Shown here: in pieces, positions 8,600 through 17,336 of the stretch
How positions within the stretch are numbered: the first letter of the stretch is position 1
Layout of the letters: every line of letters starts with the position of its first letter
Source: an uncultured Oscillospiraceae bacterium
GTDB lineage: Bacteria; Bacillota; Clostridia; Oscillospirales; Acutalibacteraceae
Direction of reading: 5' to 3'
DNA length: 63,661 nt
Assembly: GCA_905192745.1 (NCBI GenBank)
Contig: CAJJLZ010000015.1
Span: forward strand, 1 to 63,661
Translations under genes and position numbers: made by a program
The notes under the pieces: generated by a model
Database searches by the model: none
Told to the model about the DNA's origin: nothing
What the model saw: only the letters and a program-made list of their open reading frames with translations

Positions 8600-9400
8600 T
8601 TACCGTGCCTCACTTAGTACCTGCTGGCGCGGGGCGTGTTCGTGGGCTTTTTTCGCCTGTTCGATCTGAATCCGGGCGTGCCGAAGGAGCGTCTTAATCA
8701 TGGAAGCCGGTTCTTTCACTTCCGAAAGGTGCTCCGTCATGCCTTTGCACTTGTCCGGCAGATAATCCGCCATTGCTTTACAGGCATCTTCCAGACTTCC
8801 GATGAATCCCCAGCAGCTATCCGACAGCTCGCCGTTTTTATACAGCTCAAAGCCATAACACTCACCCCGGAGATAGGCGTCATACTCGGCAACCTCGCCC
8901 CTAAGCAAATCCTCGGCTTTTTTTCGGAGGGCGCCGGTCATTTTCTCCCCGCCGAACTCTTTCAGCACATCCTCTTTGGAAACATACACCCAACCTACCT
9001 GCCCGCTGTCCCAGGGATCGTGGAAACTCTCTGTCTGCATGGCAAGGCCGCTGTGGTCCAGAAGGTACAGGGGCATCACAATGTATTTTTCAGAGATCAC
9101 CCGGAGCATGGCATCATCCACGGCGCGGGGGTCGGGGTGGTCGCCGGTCATTTTCCGGCTCCAGACCATATTTACCATGCGCTCATAGCGTTCCATGCCG
9201 CGCTCATTGTTGCCAACGGTGTTTAAGTACATTTCCCGCAGAAAATCGTCCTTGTCAATATAGTTGTGGTGATCGCCCAGGGCATAGCGGGGGTGGAAGC
9301 ATACCATTGTCCCGAAGTTGTCATTAACTTCACGAGGGCTGATCAGCATATCGTCCGGCTGCACCATTAAGGCATAGGGTTCCTGTTCTGCCATCAGCAT
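8600..9400 (-). CDS. Mobile-element protein of unknown function
   Basis: A 266-residue soluble protein without a motif I recognise. It begins MLMAEQEPYALMVQPDDML, contains several acidic patches and aromatic clusters (YVSKEDVLKEFGGEK, YGFELYKNGEL), and ends in a basic helical tail. Genes of this type are found in the accessory stretch of Firmicutes conjugative elements upstream of pcfB. It starts 6 bases after the stop of the DUF3846/YodL gene, so the genes are in one operon. Confidence 0.6.
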   Translation of the reverse strand: MLMAEQEPYALMVQPDDMLISPREVNDNFGTMVCFHPRYALGDHHNYIDKDDFLREMYLNTVGNNERGMERYERMVNMVWSRKMTGDHPDPRAVDDAMLRVISEKYIVMPLYLLDHSGLAMQTESFHDPWDSGQVGWVYVSKEDVLKEFGGEKMTGALRKKAEDLLRGEVAEYDAYLRGECYGFELYKNGELSDSCWGFIGSLEDACKAMADYLPDKCKGMTEHLSEVKEPASMIKTLLRHARIQIEQAKKAHEHAPRQQVLSEAR

Positions 9401-9406
9401 AAGCCA

Positions 9407-10519
9407 TCAGCTCCTTTCCGGTTCTTTCTTTTTCTCCGGCGTCTTAGGTTCTGCCTTTGCCGCCTGTTTCTTAGCGTCGTCAAGCTGCTCCCGCAGCGAC
9501 ACATCCCGCTTTGCCTCCGGCTGCCGGGCGCCGCCCAAAAAATCCGGCACTTCCTTAAACCCAATGCTGTCCACATAGTAGGCGGTGTCGCTGCCTTTTC
9601 CGTGGAGCACTACTACATCAGAGACAGAAAGGGAATGCCCCTTAAAATCCTCCGGGTGGTCGATGTTAAAGCGGGTATAAATATCTTCCAGTGTTTCGCC
9701 GGGCGAAAGCTCCGCCGCATAGACCATCTGGTAATTGTCCCTGTCTACCGGGAGCCCTTTCTTTTCCAGCCAATCAAGGGACATAAAGCGCAGGTCATCG
9801 GTGCTGTCCGATAAGTCAAGCTGGTAAATGGAGTAGGCGCTGATCCCGTATTCTTTTTCATAGGCGGCAATGCGATCCAGCAGCGGTCCGGCCTCGCCGT
9901 CCAGGTGTTCCTCCTGAATGACAGTTGCCATCCTCATGCGTATCTTTCCGGTCTGCCCGGAAAGCAGTTCGTCCGCCATGCGTTCTTTTTCCTCATGGAA
10001 ATCGGGGTGCATATCCGCATAAGCGTCACTGTACTGCCGCAGGAACACATCCAGGTCAAAGGCCAGGTCCGTGGAATCGTCCAGCCGCATTTCTTCCCGC
10101 TGCGCCTCCTGTGCGGCCATCTGCGCCTGTTGTGCCTCCTGTTCTTCAGGGGAAGGGACCGGCTGCTTGACTGCCAGGATTTTCCCGGCAATGCGGACAA
10201 ACTGCTCCGGGTGCTCAAACTGCTGCCGGTATTTCTCCATAAGGTCTGCGGGAAGGTCTGTAAAATCTTCCTCGCCAAGCCCGCTGAGAAAGAAATTCCC
10301 TGCAACAATATCATAGATATTGCCCTCGTCATCACGGAGAGCACGGTTCAGGGGAAGCCCCATGTATTTGCCTTCCTCGTTACAGATCAAGGCAACCGGG
10401 TCATCGTAAGGGTAAACAGCCTGAATGTCCCCGCCGACAGCGGCCTGCAATGCCTCCAGACCTTCGCCAATATCCACCGCATAGGGGACTTTCCCAGGCT
10501 CTACCATTAAAACTTTCAT
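9407..10519 (-). CDS. DUF3846 and YodL-like domain protein of the mobile element
   Basis: A 370-residue two-domain protein. The N terminus (MKVLMVEPGKVPYAVDIG, to about residue 65, GKYMGLPLNRAL) matches DUF3846. After a Gln/Ala/Glu-rich linker (about 120-145), residues 220-330 resemble the YodL-like domain (AYSIYQLDLSDSTDDLRF ... SVSDVVVLHGKG ... YYVDSIGFKEVPDFL). Both domains are common, with unknown function, in Firmicutes conjugative elements. The Lys/Glu-rich C-terminal tail is probably disordered. Its start overlaps the stop of the DUF4314 gene by four bases (ATGA type), showing translational coupling. Confidence 0.75.
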   Translation of the reverse strand: MKVLMVEPGKVPYAVDIGEGLEALQAAVGGDIQAVYPYDDPVALICNEEGKYMGLPLNRALRDDEGNIYDIVAGNFFLSGLGEEDFTDLPADLMEKYRQQFEHPEQFVRIAGKILAVKQPVPSPEEQEAQQAQMAAQEAQREEMRLDDSTDLAFDLDVFLRQYSDAYADMHPDFHEEKERMADELLSGQTGKIRMRMATVIQEEHLDGEAGPLLDRIAAYEKEYGISAYSIYQLDLSDSTDDLRFMSLDWLEKKGLPVDRDNYQMVYAAELSPGETLEDIYTRFNIDHPEDFKGHSLSVSDVVVLHGKGSDTAYYVDSIGFKEVPDFLGGARQPEAKRDVSLREQLDDAKKQAAKAEPKTPEKKKEPERS

Positions 10520-10887
10520 AACTGCATATCCTCCTTCTTTTTATTCGGCTTTGCCTGCCGCCTGCCTTCTTCCCGTTCTTTCCCTGGCTGCGTTTTGGAA
10601 GCGGTAAGCCTGCTTACGACAGAACCCTTCGCCGCATTCTCCGCCTCAATCTCTTTTGCGGACATCCTGCGAAAACTGTCTGTGTCCGGGATAAGGGCAA
10701 GCCCGCTGCCATTGTCCCATTTCACATGAATCTGAGACTGGTCATCCACATAGTTAACCGTTCCCCTCATTCCTGCCGGAATCGGTGCAAACGGATCATC
10801 CATCCCAATCAGTTCCAGCCTTGTACCGGGAGGGTATGACTGCCGGTAAGATTCTGCCATGCGCCGGTTCTTTTCCCACTCATTCAT
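10516..10887 (-). CDS. DUF4314 domain protein
   Basis: A 123-residue small protein. Residues 17-75 (YPPGTRLELIGMDDPFAPIP, then GTVNYVDDQSQIHVKWDNG) match DUF4314, a small beta-barrel-like domain found in conjugative elements and phages with no known activity. The basic C-terminal tail (KTQPGKEREEGRRQAKPNKK) suggests nucleic-acid or protein contact. It overlaps both neighbouring genes by 4 bases. Confidence 0.75.
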   Translation of the reverse strand: MNEWEKNRRMAESYRQSYPPGTRLELIGMDDPFAPIPAGMRGTVNYVDDQSQIHVKWDNGSGLALIPDTDSFRRMSAKEIEAENAAKGSVVSRLTASKTQPGKEREEGRRQAKPNKKKEDMQL

Positions 10888-11720
10888 AAGCTGCTCCTTT
10901 CTTCTGACTGATATTTTTCTCCCTGTCGGACCGGCTGCCCGGATTCTTTTGCGTCCAGCTTCGCCGTCGCCAGTTTCCCCAGCACGGAAGGCTTTTCCAA
11001 CTTTTCGGGCAAAGAAATACCGCCCTCCGAAACCTCGGCGGCGGTGTGCTCTGCCTTGACCGGCTCTTGGCCCTCTACGGTATAACCGGGAAGGAGGGCG
11101 CCGTGAACGGTAAAGTGGCGTTCATATTCTTTTGGAATCTGCGGAGAGATTTCTGAAAACAGGTGGGAGTAGGCTTTCTTGCGCCCATCCAGGTATTTCA
11201 TAGCGGCGGCTTTGTCGGTATAGCGTTTCTGGTTCTGCCCGGCGATCTTTTCCCCATATCCCTCCTTCGGGGAATTCACATACACATCCCATGTCACATA
11301 CCAGGCAACCGGGACGCTTTGCTTCGTTTCCCGGTCATATTTGGTATCTTCCCAAACGCTGCATGTCATCTTATAGACACGGTTGCTGATTTCCTCGGCG
11401 TCCCGCCAGTTACCGGTTTTGCGCCATTCATTTCCCGTATGCGCAACCTCCGGGGTCCGCAGATATTCCAGCGCACGGTTCAATTTCTGTGTGACCGCCG
11501 CCTGCTGTTCCCATTGTTTTGCCGCCGCCTGCACGATTGAAAGGGCTTTCTGCTCGCCGTCTATGCTGTCCTGGCGCAATGCCTCCAGTGCATCCGCACT
11601 TTGTGTAATCAGGGAGGAAATATCCACGTCCTCGCAATATACGCTGTGATCCAGTTTGAGCTGGCTGCCTTCCGTCAGATAATCAAAACGGTAAACCTGG
11701 TAATCCTTGTTTTCTTCCAA
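10884..11720 (-). CDS. Mobile-element protein of unknown function
   Basis: A 278-residue protein. The N-terminal ~100 residues are acidic and helical (LITQSADALEALRQDSIDG). The middle contains many Trp/Tyr residues (AWYVTWDVYVNSPKEGYGEK). The C-terminal tail has a low-complexity stretch ending in PSVLGKLATAKLDAKESG. A tail of the type 'RPSVIGQLAAARPAE' also ends the next gene upstream, so the two may share a C-terminal interaction motif. No enzyme motif is seen. It lies in the accessory operon of the ICE remnant. Confidence 0.6.
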   Translation of the reverse strand: MEENKDYQVYRFDYLTEGSQLKLDHSVYCEDVDISSLITQSADALEALRQDSIDGEQKALSIVQAAAKQWEQQAAVTQKLNRALEYLRTPEVAHTGNEWRKTGNWRDAEEISNRVYKMTCSVWEDTKYDRETKQSVPVAWYVTWDVYVNSPKEGYGEKIAGQNQKRYTDKAAAMKYLDGRKKAYSHLFSEISPQIPKEYERHFTVHGALLPGYTVEGQEPVKAEHTAAEVSEGGISLPEKLEKPSVLGKLATAKLDAKESGQPVRQGEKYQSEERSSL

Positions 11721-11732
11721 TGTTCCACCTCC

Positions 11733-13763
11733 TTAAATCTCCGGCGCATGGGACTTCTTAGGAGCCGTCTGCGCCGGCGTACTTCTTTCTGCCGGTCTTG
11801 CCGCCGCAAGTTGCCCGATCACCGAAGGGCGTTCCATCGTAAATATGGTAATCTGCTCATTTTCAGCCAACGGTACAGCCTGCACCGCAAGGGGCAGCGT
11901 TGTTTCCGCATGGGTAAGGGTGTGCTGCAATTTCAAATCTGCCACGATCTCGTCAAACACCGCGTTGATCGCCCTGCGTTCCTCACCCTGGGGATAGGCT
12001 TTCAAAACCTCTGTTTCCCCGGATTTATCCATGACAAGGGCTACCGCGCAATCCGCATGGCCGGCCAGATAATCAGAAGCATAGGGCAGCTTATCCTTGA
12101 TATAACAGGCAAAAGCCCTGGCCGTCATTTCCGTGTTGCTGTCCCAATAGCCGCCGTCTTTCTCGCATTCTTTTCCCATTTTTACGGAATTGCGGTAGTA
12201 GTCGGTCTCTGTCCGCCCGATCTGCGGGGTTTCCTGTTCCTGCATCCTGTGAAGCATCCGCTCGAACATTTCCAAACGGTCACGATCACTTTTGGGAATC
12301 ACATGGCCGCTGACGGATTTCTTTAAGGCGCTGATCTGATCCACAGAACCGACCTCCCCGGAAAGGAAAGCGTCTTTTAATGCCACATACTGTTCCAGCG
12401 TACTTTCATTGCCGTACCGCTTCAAGGAGCCAAGCACCGCCGAATCCAGCCAGCTTGCCGCGTTTTTCTTTGTCCGGCTGTTCTGTGCCTCGGTGCGTTT
12501 GGCCGCCTGCTCCGGCGTCTCCGGTTTGTACTTCATGGTATCAATGAGCTTTTGGAACAATGGGTAAAGGCGGGGCTGTTCTGAGAGCATCCCTTTCGCG
12601 CCCATCTTTGCCCCCAGATAGTCGTCAAAGCCGTGCCACCATTCATGCGCCAGGGAACCGGCCCCGTGCATCTTCGTAAGGTTGATGACCTTGCGGAGCG
12701 GTTCATAATGGGCCGCGGCGTTGCCGCTGCCCCTGGCACCGAAAGCGATAGCAAGCGTGCCACCAAAGGCAATATCCTGATCGCTGATCTGTAAGGCAGC
12801 CGCCAGGTCTTTCAGTGCTTCAAATCCCATGTTCAGGGACGCCTGCCGGTCATTCTGGTTCATCCAGTTTCCAAATTCGCCGCCCCGGAAGCCGAAAGTG
12901 TCAAGATAATGCTGTCCGGTGATCTCCTGGCCGCTCCGGTAGTCCGGCCCGGTCCGTCTCACATGCGCAAGCTGCGGAGGGGTAAACCGGACCTTTCCGC
13001 CTTTGCTCCGCTGCCGGGCAAAATCCTGTACCCATTTCAGGGCTGCCTCACTGGATTCCAAATTTGTCTGCAAAATGGAATAGCCTTTCGTCACATAATA
13101 GGTGCCGGGTTTCCAGTCGTAATTTCTGGAATAGGTGTTTTTCCCGTCATTGAAGCGGATCGCATAGCCCTTTGGCACCTTCTGGTCTTTGGAAACGCCA
13201 AACTGTTCCTGCTGCGCCTTCTGCGTGAAATCCCGGTCAAAGTGAGAAGCGGAGCGGATATGTAAGGTCTGCACCAGCTTATTGGTAATGACCGGGTTAT
13301 CCAGGGCTTTCTTCGTAGCGCGGTAATGGGTTCCGCTGGCCCAGCCCTGCACCTGCTCTACATATCCATTTTGTATCAGAAAGCGGTCATAGGCTTGCAT
13401 AGCGTCATCCAGTGTGCGCACATCCTCGATCATGGCCTGTAGCTGCCGGACGGTCTCAATATATTCCTCCTGCCTGGCACGCCTGAGCTCCGGGGTTTTG
13501 TCACTGTACCGGTATTGGGGAGAAGCCCCCAGGCTGTCCCGTGCCTTTTTGATGAAATAGACAACACCGAGGGGAACACCATCGTCAAGCATGGCCTGAT
13601 AGTCCGGCTTTTTCCAGACGTTATCCTTCTTGACGAATTTCTCTGCCTCCCGCTCATTCATGCTGCCCAGGTCATCTACATACAGGCCGCGGTCTTTCCA
13701 GAGGTCTTTTTTCGCGCCTCCGATCTTTTCCCCAAAATCTTCATGCTGTAAATTTTCTGCCAA
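11733..13763 (-). CDS. LPD1-type large polyvalent protein with HExxH-like metalloprotease motif
   Basis: A 676-residue protein of the kind seen in phages and conjugative elements. Residues from about 280 to 400 match the LPD1 domain: NMGFEALKDLAAALQISDQD, then AIAFGARG, then the zinc-peptidase-like SLAHEWWHGFDDYLG. The N terminus (EDFGEKIGGAKKDLW) resembles the LPD5 domain. Polyvalent proteins are thought to be injected with incoming DNA and act on host defences or gene expression; that role is inferred for this copy. The short C-terminal PSVIGQL tail resembles that of the next gene. Length looks complete. GGAGGTGATAA lies upstream of ATG 13763. Confidence 0.75.
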   Translation of the reverse strand: MAENLQHEDFGEKIGGAKKDLWKDRGLYVDDLGSMNEREAEKFVKKDNVWKKPDYQAMLDDGVPLGVVYFIKKARDSLGASPQYRYSDKTPELRRARQEEYIETVRQLQAMIEDVRTLDDAMQAYDRFLIQNGYVEQVQGWASGTHYRATKKALDNPVITNKLVQTLHIRSASHFDRDFTQKAQQEQFGVSKDQKVPKGYAIRFNDGKNTYSRNYDWKPGTYYVTKGYSILQTNLESSEAALKWVQDFARQRSKGGKVRFTPPQLAHVRRTGPDYRSGQEITGQHYLDTFGFRGGEFGNWMNQNDRQASLNMGFEALKDLAAALQISDQDIAFGGTLAIAFGARGSGNAAAHYEPLRKVINLTKMHGAGSLAHEWWHGFDDYLGAKMGAKGMLSEQPRLYPLFQKLIDTMKYKPETPEQAAKRTEAQNSRTKKNAASWLDSAVLGSLKRYGNESTLEQYVALKDAFLSGEVGSVDQISALKKSVSGHVIPKSDRDRLEMFERMLHRMQEQETPQIGRTETDYYRNSVKMGKECEKDGGYWDSNTEMTARAFACYIKDKLPYASDYLAGHADCAVALVMDKSGETEVLKAYPQGEERRAINAVFDEIVADLKLQHTLTHAETTLPLAVQAVPLAENEQITIFTMERPSVIGQLAAARPAERSTPAQTAPKKSHAPEI

Positions 13764-13796
13764 ACATTATCACCTCCAGTCTGTGTAAAAATAGGG

Positions 13797-13915
13797 ATGA
13801 GCAAAACTCCGATTTGCTCATGAGCCAATACAACAAATAGTGCCATCTGACGTGCTTGAAATCTATATATTGTGACTTGACTTTGCAAAACTCGCGTTTT
13901 GCTCAACCCTATGTA
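13797..13915. repeat. Small inverted repeats in the ICE operon gap
   Basis: The 157-base gap between two minus-strand genes holds TGAGCAAAACT / ATTTGCTCA (13798-13820) and GCAAAAC / GTTTTGC near 13887-13903, both around the word GAGCAAAAC. They could be protein-binding sites or an attenuating hairpin. No T-run follows. Confidence 0.4.
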
Positions 13916-13920
13916 AAAAT

Positions 13921-14823
13921 TTACCGTTCCGGCATGGAACGGTTTTTCTCTGATTGATGAAGTTTCAGGCGGTTCCCTGTGAGCCGGTCCGTTTCCCTGC
14001 GTACCAGGGCATCAACCGCGCCCAAATCCTCCGGGGCAACAGCAAATTCCCGGTAGTTCTCATACCACAAGCCTGCCCGGACCGCCGCAATAGGGGGCAT
14101 CTTTTCCGGGCCGGAAGGGAGAAGCCGGTAAACCGGCGCCTCATCATAAAGAAGCATCTGCCGGGCCGTTCCCAGCGGTATGCGGTACATGTCTGTATCG
14201 GGGTTCTGTGCCGCCTCCATATAGCCGGCGTTCAGAAGTTCCTCCAAATCCTGGGCCATGTAGGAAAACGCCTGCTCTTTCCACCGGCCGAACATGCCGG
14301 AATAGTGGTGCTGCCATTCTGTGACCTGCTCCGGCCTGTAGCAGAACCCCCAGCTTTTCAGTGCGTCTTTTTCGCAGAGCTCCATAGAGTGCCATTTTTC
14401 AAGGCTGACGGTTTCCATGCGTCCATTTGGGTGATATACGTCAACACCATAAGGGGAGAAGGTATTTCTTTTCACATCCTGGCGTAGCGTATCTAAGTCC
14501 AGCATCATAACATCACCGTACAGGCGGCCATCCTCTTTCCGGTCCATGTGGAACAGGAAAGCCCTTGCCCCGATATATTCCGTTGTAAAAATCATCTGGT
14601 GGAGGTCTGCCGTGGAACTGTAGGCGTACAGGGCATCCGACAGCCACATGTGGTTTTTTCCCATAATGGCAATCGAATCTGCCCCGGTATTTGTCACCAG
14701 GGAATGGATATTAAATTCTGATTCCCGCAGGAAGTCACCCGCGAAGATATGGAGCTCATAAGCAAACGTAATAAGGTCCGTGTCGCGGATCAAATGAATC
14801 TGCGGAAGCGGTTCATTGTTCAA
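13921..14823 (-). CDS. Mobile-element protein of unknown function
   Basis: A 300-residue soluble protein that I cannot assign to a family. It begins MNNEPLPQIHLIRDTDLIT, has a conserved-looking middle with DVYHPNGRMETVSLEKWHS and SWGFCYRPEQVTEWQHHYSG, and a basic C terminus. No membrane segment or nucleotide-binding loop is seen. Its start overlaps the preceding HTH gene by 11 bases, so the two are translated together. Confidence 0.6.
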   Translation of the reverse strand: MNNEPLPQIHLIRDTDLITFAYELHIFAGDFLRESEFNIHSLVTNTGADSIAIMGKNHMWLSDALYAYSSTADLHQMIFTTEYIGARAFLFHMDRKEDGRLYGDVMMLDLDTLRQDVKRNTFSPYGVDVYHPNGRMETVSLEKWHSMELCEKDALKSWGFCYRPEQVTEWQHHYSGMFGRWKEQAFSYMAQDLEELLNAGYMEAAQNPDTDMYRIPLGTARQMLLYDEAPVYRLLPSGPEKMPPIAAVRAGLWYENYREFAVAPEDLGAVDALVRRETDRLTGNRLKLHQSEKNRSMPER

Positions 14824-15106
14824 TCAAGTTCCTCCCATCTGCCGGGTGCTGTCCGCCGGCGATCTTGCTCACGATTTCCGGCCCGGTTTCATAAATTTGC
14901 ATCAGGCGCTTGGCCGTGCCGCTGGGCTGGACGGCGCCGCTGGTCCAGAGACGGACGGTGGAGGGTGTAACGTTCATCAGAAGCGCAAAACCCTTTTCGT
15001 TCATATCCAATTTTTCCATCAAAGCCTTAACCATATCGGGGCCATATTCCGGGCACCGGGCAGCCTCGGCGATCATCTGCAAAGCGGTATTTTCTGTTTT
15101 TGCCAT
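14813..15106 (-). CDS. Small helix-turn-helix protein
   Basis: A 97-residue HTH protein. KLDMNEKGFALLMNVTPSTV and RLWTSGAVQPSGTAKRLMQI form a Cro-like helix-turn-helix similar to HigA/MqsA-type antitoxins and XRE regulators. It is probably a DNA-binding regulator of the ICE operon. It overlaps the following gene by 11 bases. I do not call a toxin-antitoxin pair because the 300-residue partner has no toxin motif. The ribosome site is GGAGGTTTTCACT before ATG 15106. Confidence 0.75.
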   Translation of the reverse strand: MAKTENTALQMIAEAARCPEYGPDMVKALMEKLDMNEKGFALLMNVTPSTVRLWTSGAVQPSGTAKRLMQIYETGPEIVSKIAGGQHPADGRNLIEQ

Positions 15107-15138
15107 AGTGAAAACCTCCTGTTATTCTGACCCCGCTG

Positions 15139-15363
15139 TTAAGCCGGGGCAAAACTGATTTTGTTGTGTTCCATCCTCCGGGCAAATTCACGGAGGGAAT
15201 ATTGCACGCCGTCTATCTCCGCATGGGTCTGATCCAGGCGCCGGCAAAGAGAAAAATGCCGGTCCCCATTCCCATAAAACAGACAGAGAAGGCTGTTATC
15301 AGGAATCAAAAACAGCGCCTTTCCTGCACTGTCCGTAAAGCAAATCTGCTGTGTTCCGTTCAT
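15139..15363 (-). CDS. Small ICE protein, 74 residues
   Basis: A short beta-rich protein (QQICFTDSAGKALFLIPDNS ... RRMEHNKISFAPA). ATG 15363 is chosen because AAGGGGGA lies 7 bases upstream; the frame is open to 15573 but that part overlaps the primase gene. Similar small genes follow the DUF3991 primase gene in Firmicutes elements. No function is known. Confidence 0.65.
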   Translation of the reverse strand: MNGTQQICFTDSAGKALFLIPDNSLLCLFYGNGDRHFSLCRRLDQTHAEIDGVQYSLREFARRMEHNKISFAPA

Positions 15364-15376
15364 ACCAAAATCCCCC

Positions 15377-16357
15377 TTAGATTGAAACTGCCGCCTGTTT
15401 CTGGCGGCATTGTAGTTGGCGCTCCCTGATCTGTTCCTTGGTATATAGCAGCTTTTCGTTATAGTCCTTTCCGATGCGGGGCGGATTGATGCCCACCCGG
15501 ATATGCTTAAAACGCTGATCCTTATGGAGCATGGTTTTGATTTTCCGGGCATTGGTAAGGCCGCCAAGATCATTGTCCATGTAAAGCGTGACCCGCTTTA
15601 TTTCCGGGTGGCGTTCCAGAAATGCGGTCAGCGCCACATGGGAAGTGCCTCCCAGGGATAAGCGGTAGCCATCCCATTTCCAGCCTTCAAGCTCCTGCAG
15701 CGTGGCATGGGAAAGGGCATCAATGGGAGCCTCAAAAACAGCCAAATGACGGCTGCCCGGATTCCGCGGCGGGTAGCAGAAGCTAAATTCCTTGTCGCTG
15801 CCGTAAACATCCTTTCTGAGATTGCCGGTGATACTGCGCATACAGGCAAACTTCGCTTTCCCCGCGTTGTCCTTACCGACAAACACACAGACCGGTTCTC
15901 CATGATACCGGGCTTCATAGAAAAGCCCGTTCCGAAAGCACCGGCTGATCACGTCCGAGCTGATCCCGCGCCGCTGCAAATACGAGACCGCGGCGGTAGC
16001 ACACCGTCTGGCCCAGGGCAGCGTAAACGGTTTCTTTTCCGGCTCTTTCCGCGCCTGCTTTGCCGCCGCGCTTTGGTAAGCCGGCATCTGCCGGATTTCT
16101 CCGCCTGCCAGTGTTTGAACCGCATCCACCAGACCATAGCCCCGAATCTGGATCAGGTAATCCAGGGCGTTAATACTCCGGCCCCGGCTGTTCCAGTACC
16201 AGTACCGTTTCCCGGTCACATAGACCAGGCTGTCATGCTCCTTGTGCCGGTAATTGGGGCCGTCCCGTTTGAGCACGCCGGGCTCATGGGATTGCAGCCA
16301 GGCGAACAGGTCCGCCTCCCGTGCAGCCTGAATCTGCTCTTTGGTTACACCGGGCAT
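15377..16357 (-). CDS. DUF3991/TOPRIM primase-like protein
   Basis: A 326-residue protein. The N terminus has a primase-type fold without an obvious zinc finger (DLFAWLQSHEPGVLKRDG, then SRGRSINALDYLIQIRGYG). DUF3991 follows (YLQRRGISSDVISRCFRNGL) and then a TOPRIM domain with AVFEAPIDALS (the E of the fold) and VTLYMDNDLGGLTNA (the DxD). Proteins like this probably prime or process DNA during transfer or replication of mobile elements. It lies downstream of the replication initiator-like gene in the same operon. Confidence 0.85.
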   Translation of the reverse strand: MPGVTKEQIQAAREADLFAWLQSHEPGVLKRDGPNYRHKEHDSLVYVTGKRYWYWNSRGRSINALDYLIQIRGYGLVDAVQTLAGGEIRQMPAYQSAAAKQARKEPEKKPFTLPWARRCATAAVSYLQRRGISSDVISRCFRNGLFYEARYHGEPVCVFVGKDNAGKAKFACMRSITGNLRKDVYGSDKEFSFCYPPRNPGSRHLAVFEAPIDALSHATLQELEGWKWDGYRLSLGGTSHVALTAFLERHPEIKRVTLYMDNDLGGLTNARKIKTMLHKDQRFKHIRVGINPPRIGKDYNEKLLYTKEQIRERQLQCRQKQAAVSI

Positions 16358-16434
16358 GGTGTCGGCACAGATTTTCGTTTCATCGTGCTTTGCCTCCTTC
16401 CTGTGATGATATGAAAAAAGACGTCTGAAAGCGC

Positions 16435-17307
16435 CTAACAGCCGTACAGGTCATGGTTGACCTCCGCACGGTAATAGCTATCCATTGTTGCCGGTGCGTT
16501 ATACAGCGCTGCCAGCAGATAAGCCTTGATGTTGTTGACCTTCGTAACGTTCTTGTCAATACAGTCAAAAACATATTCCAAGTGGCCGGAATTGATCTTT
16601 AAGAACCGGCTCATGACAACCTCCCGTGGGAAGTCGTCTCCGGCAATGCGGATATAGGGCCGTCTTGACAGCACCGTTTCCAGCATAAGCTCCACAGTTT
16701 CGTCCATGCGTTCCTGCCCATAGCGGGGAACCAGGAAGTCATACTCAATATTCTCTTTGATAATTTCACGGTATGCTTCTGCCATATCCATCCTATCAAT
16801 CCCATCCTGACAGCCTGCCGTTTCCGGCTCTGCCGGATAGATTGATTGATGTGTCCTTGATATATCCGTTTTTGATTTTTTAGTTTTTTGTGGATTAGTA
16901 TTTAATTGTGCGGGATTTTCCTGTTCAGGTTCCGCCTGTTCAGGTTTTGCCTGTCTTGGATTTGCCTGTCTTGGATTTTCCCGTTTAGGTGAAACACCTT
17001 GTTTTACGCCGGTTACAGGCTTTTCGTGGATCGTGTACTCAATATCGCCGAGCTGTCCGTTCTCATTGCGGAGGCGCTGCCTGGTGAGATACCCGTGCCG
17101 TTCCAGCTCCTTCAGGGCGGTGGTAATGGAATCCACGCCATCCCTGCAAATGTGGGCCAGCCCCTTTGTGGTATAATCCCAATCTTCCGGCAGCGACAGC
17201 ATAAGGGAAAGAAGCCCCTTCGCCTTTAAGGACAGTTCCGTATTGCGCAGGTGGTGATTGCTCATAACCGTAAAGTCCTTCGTTTTCTCTACACGGAATA
17301 CAGCCAT
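16435..17307 (-). CDS. Replication initiator-like protein (HTH + DUF6017)
   Basis: A 290-residue protein. Residues 1-95 are a winged helix (FTVMSNHHLRNTELSLKAKG, LPEDWDYTTKGLAHICRDG). A Pro/Gln/Glu-rich linker of short repeats follows (RQANPRQAKPEQAEPEQ, about 108-135). The C-terminal DUF6017-like region (about 170-290) includes MDMAEAYREIIKENIEYDFL and INSGHLEYVFDCIDKNVTKV. Proteins of this architecture are replication or plasmid-type initiators of Firmicutes conjugative elements. It is the second gene of the ICE operon. AAAGGAGG lies upstream of ATG 17307. Confidence 0.8.
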   Translation of the reverse strand: MAVFRVEKTKDFTVMSNHHLRNTELSLKAKGLLSLMLSLPEDWDYTTKGLAHICRDGVDSITTALKELERHGYLTRQRLRNENGQLGDIEYTIHEKPVTGVKQGVSPKRENPRQANPRQAKPEQAEPEQENPAQLNTNPQKTKKSKTDISRTHQSIYPAEPETAGCQDGIDRMDMAEAYREIIKENIEYDFLVPRYGQERMDETVELMLETVLSRRPYIRIAGDDFPREVVMSRFLKINSGHLEYVFDCIDKNVTKVNNIKAYLLAALYNAPATMDSYYRAEVNHDLYGC

Positions 17308-17336
17308 TTCACAGCCTCCTTTCTTCGGTTATTCCG

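Noticed and set aside
13921..15106. A toxin-antitoxin pair formed by the HTH gene and its 300-residue neighbour
   Set aside because: The 300-residue protein has no toxin motif and is larger than typical toxins; the overlap alone is common in ICE operons.
16900..16990. Short tandem repeats that might suggest a CRISPR array
   Set aside because: They are in frame within the initiator gene, code for a Pro/Gln/Glu-rich linker, and have no unique spacers.
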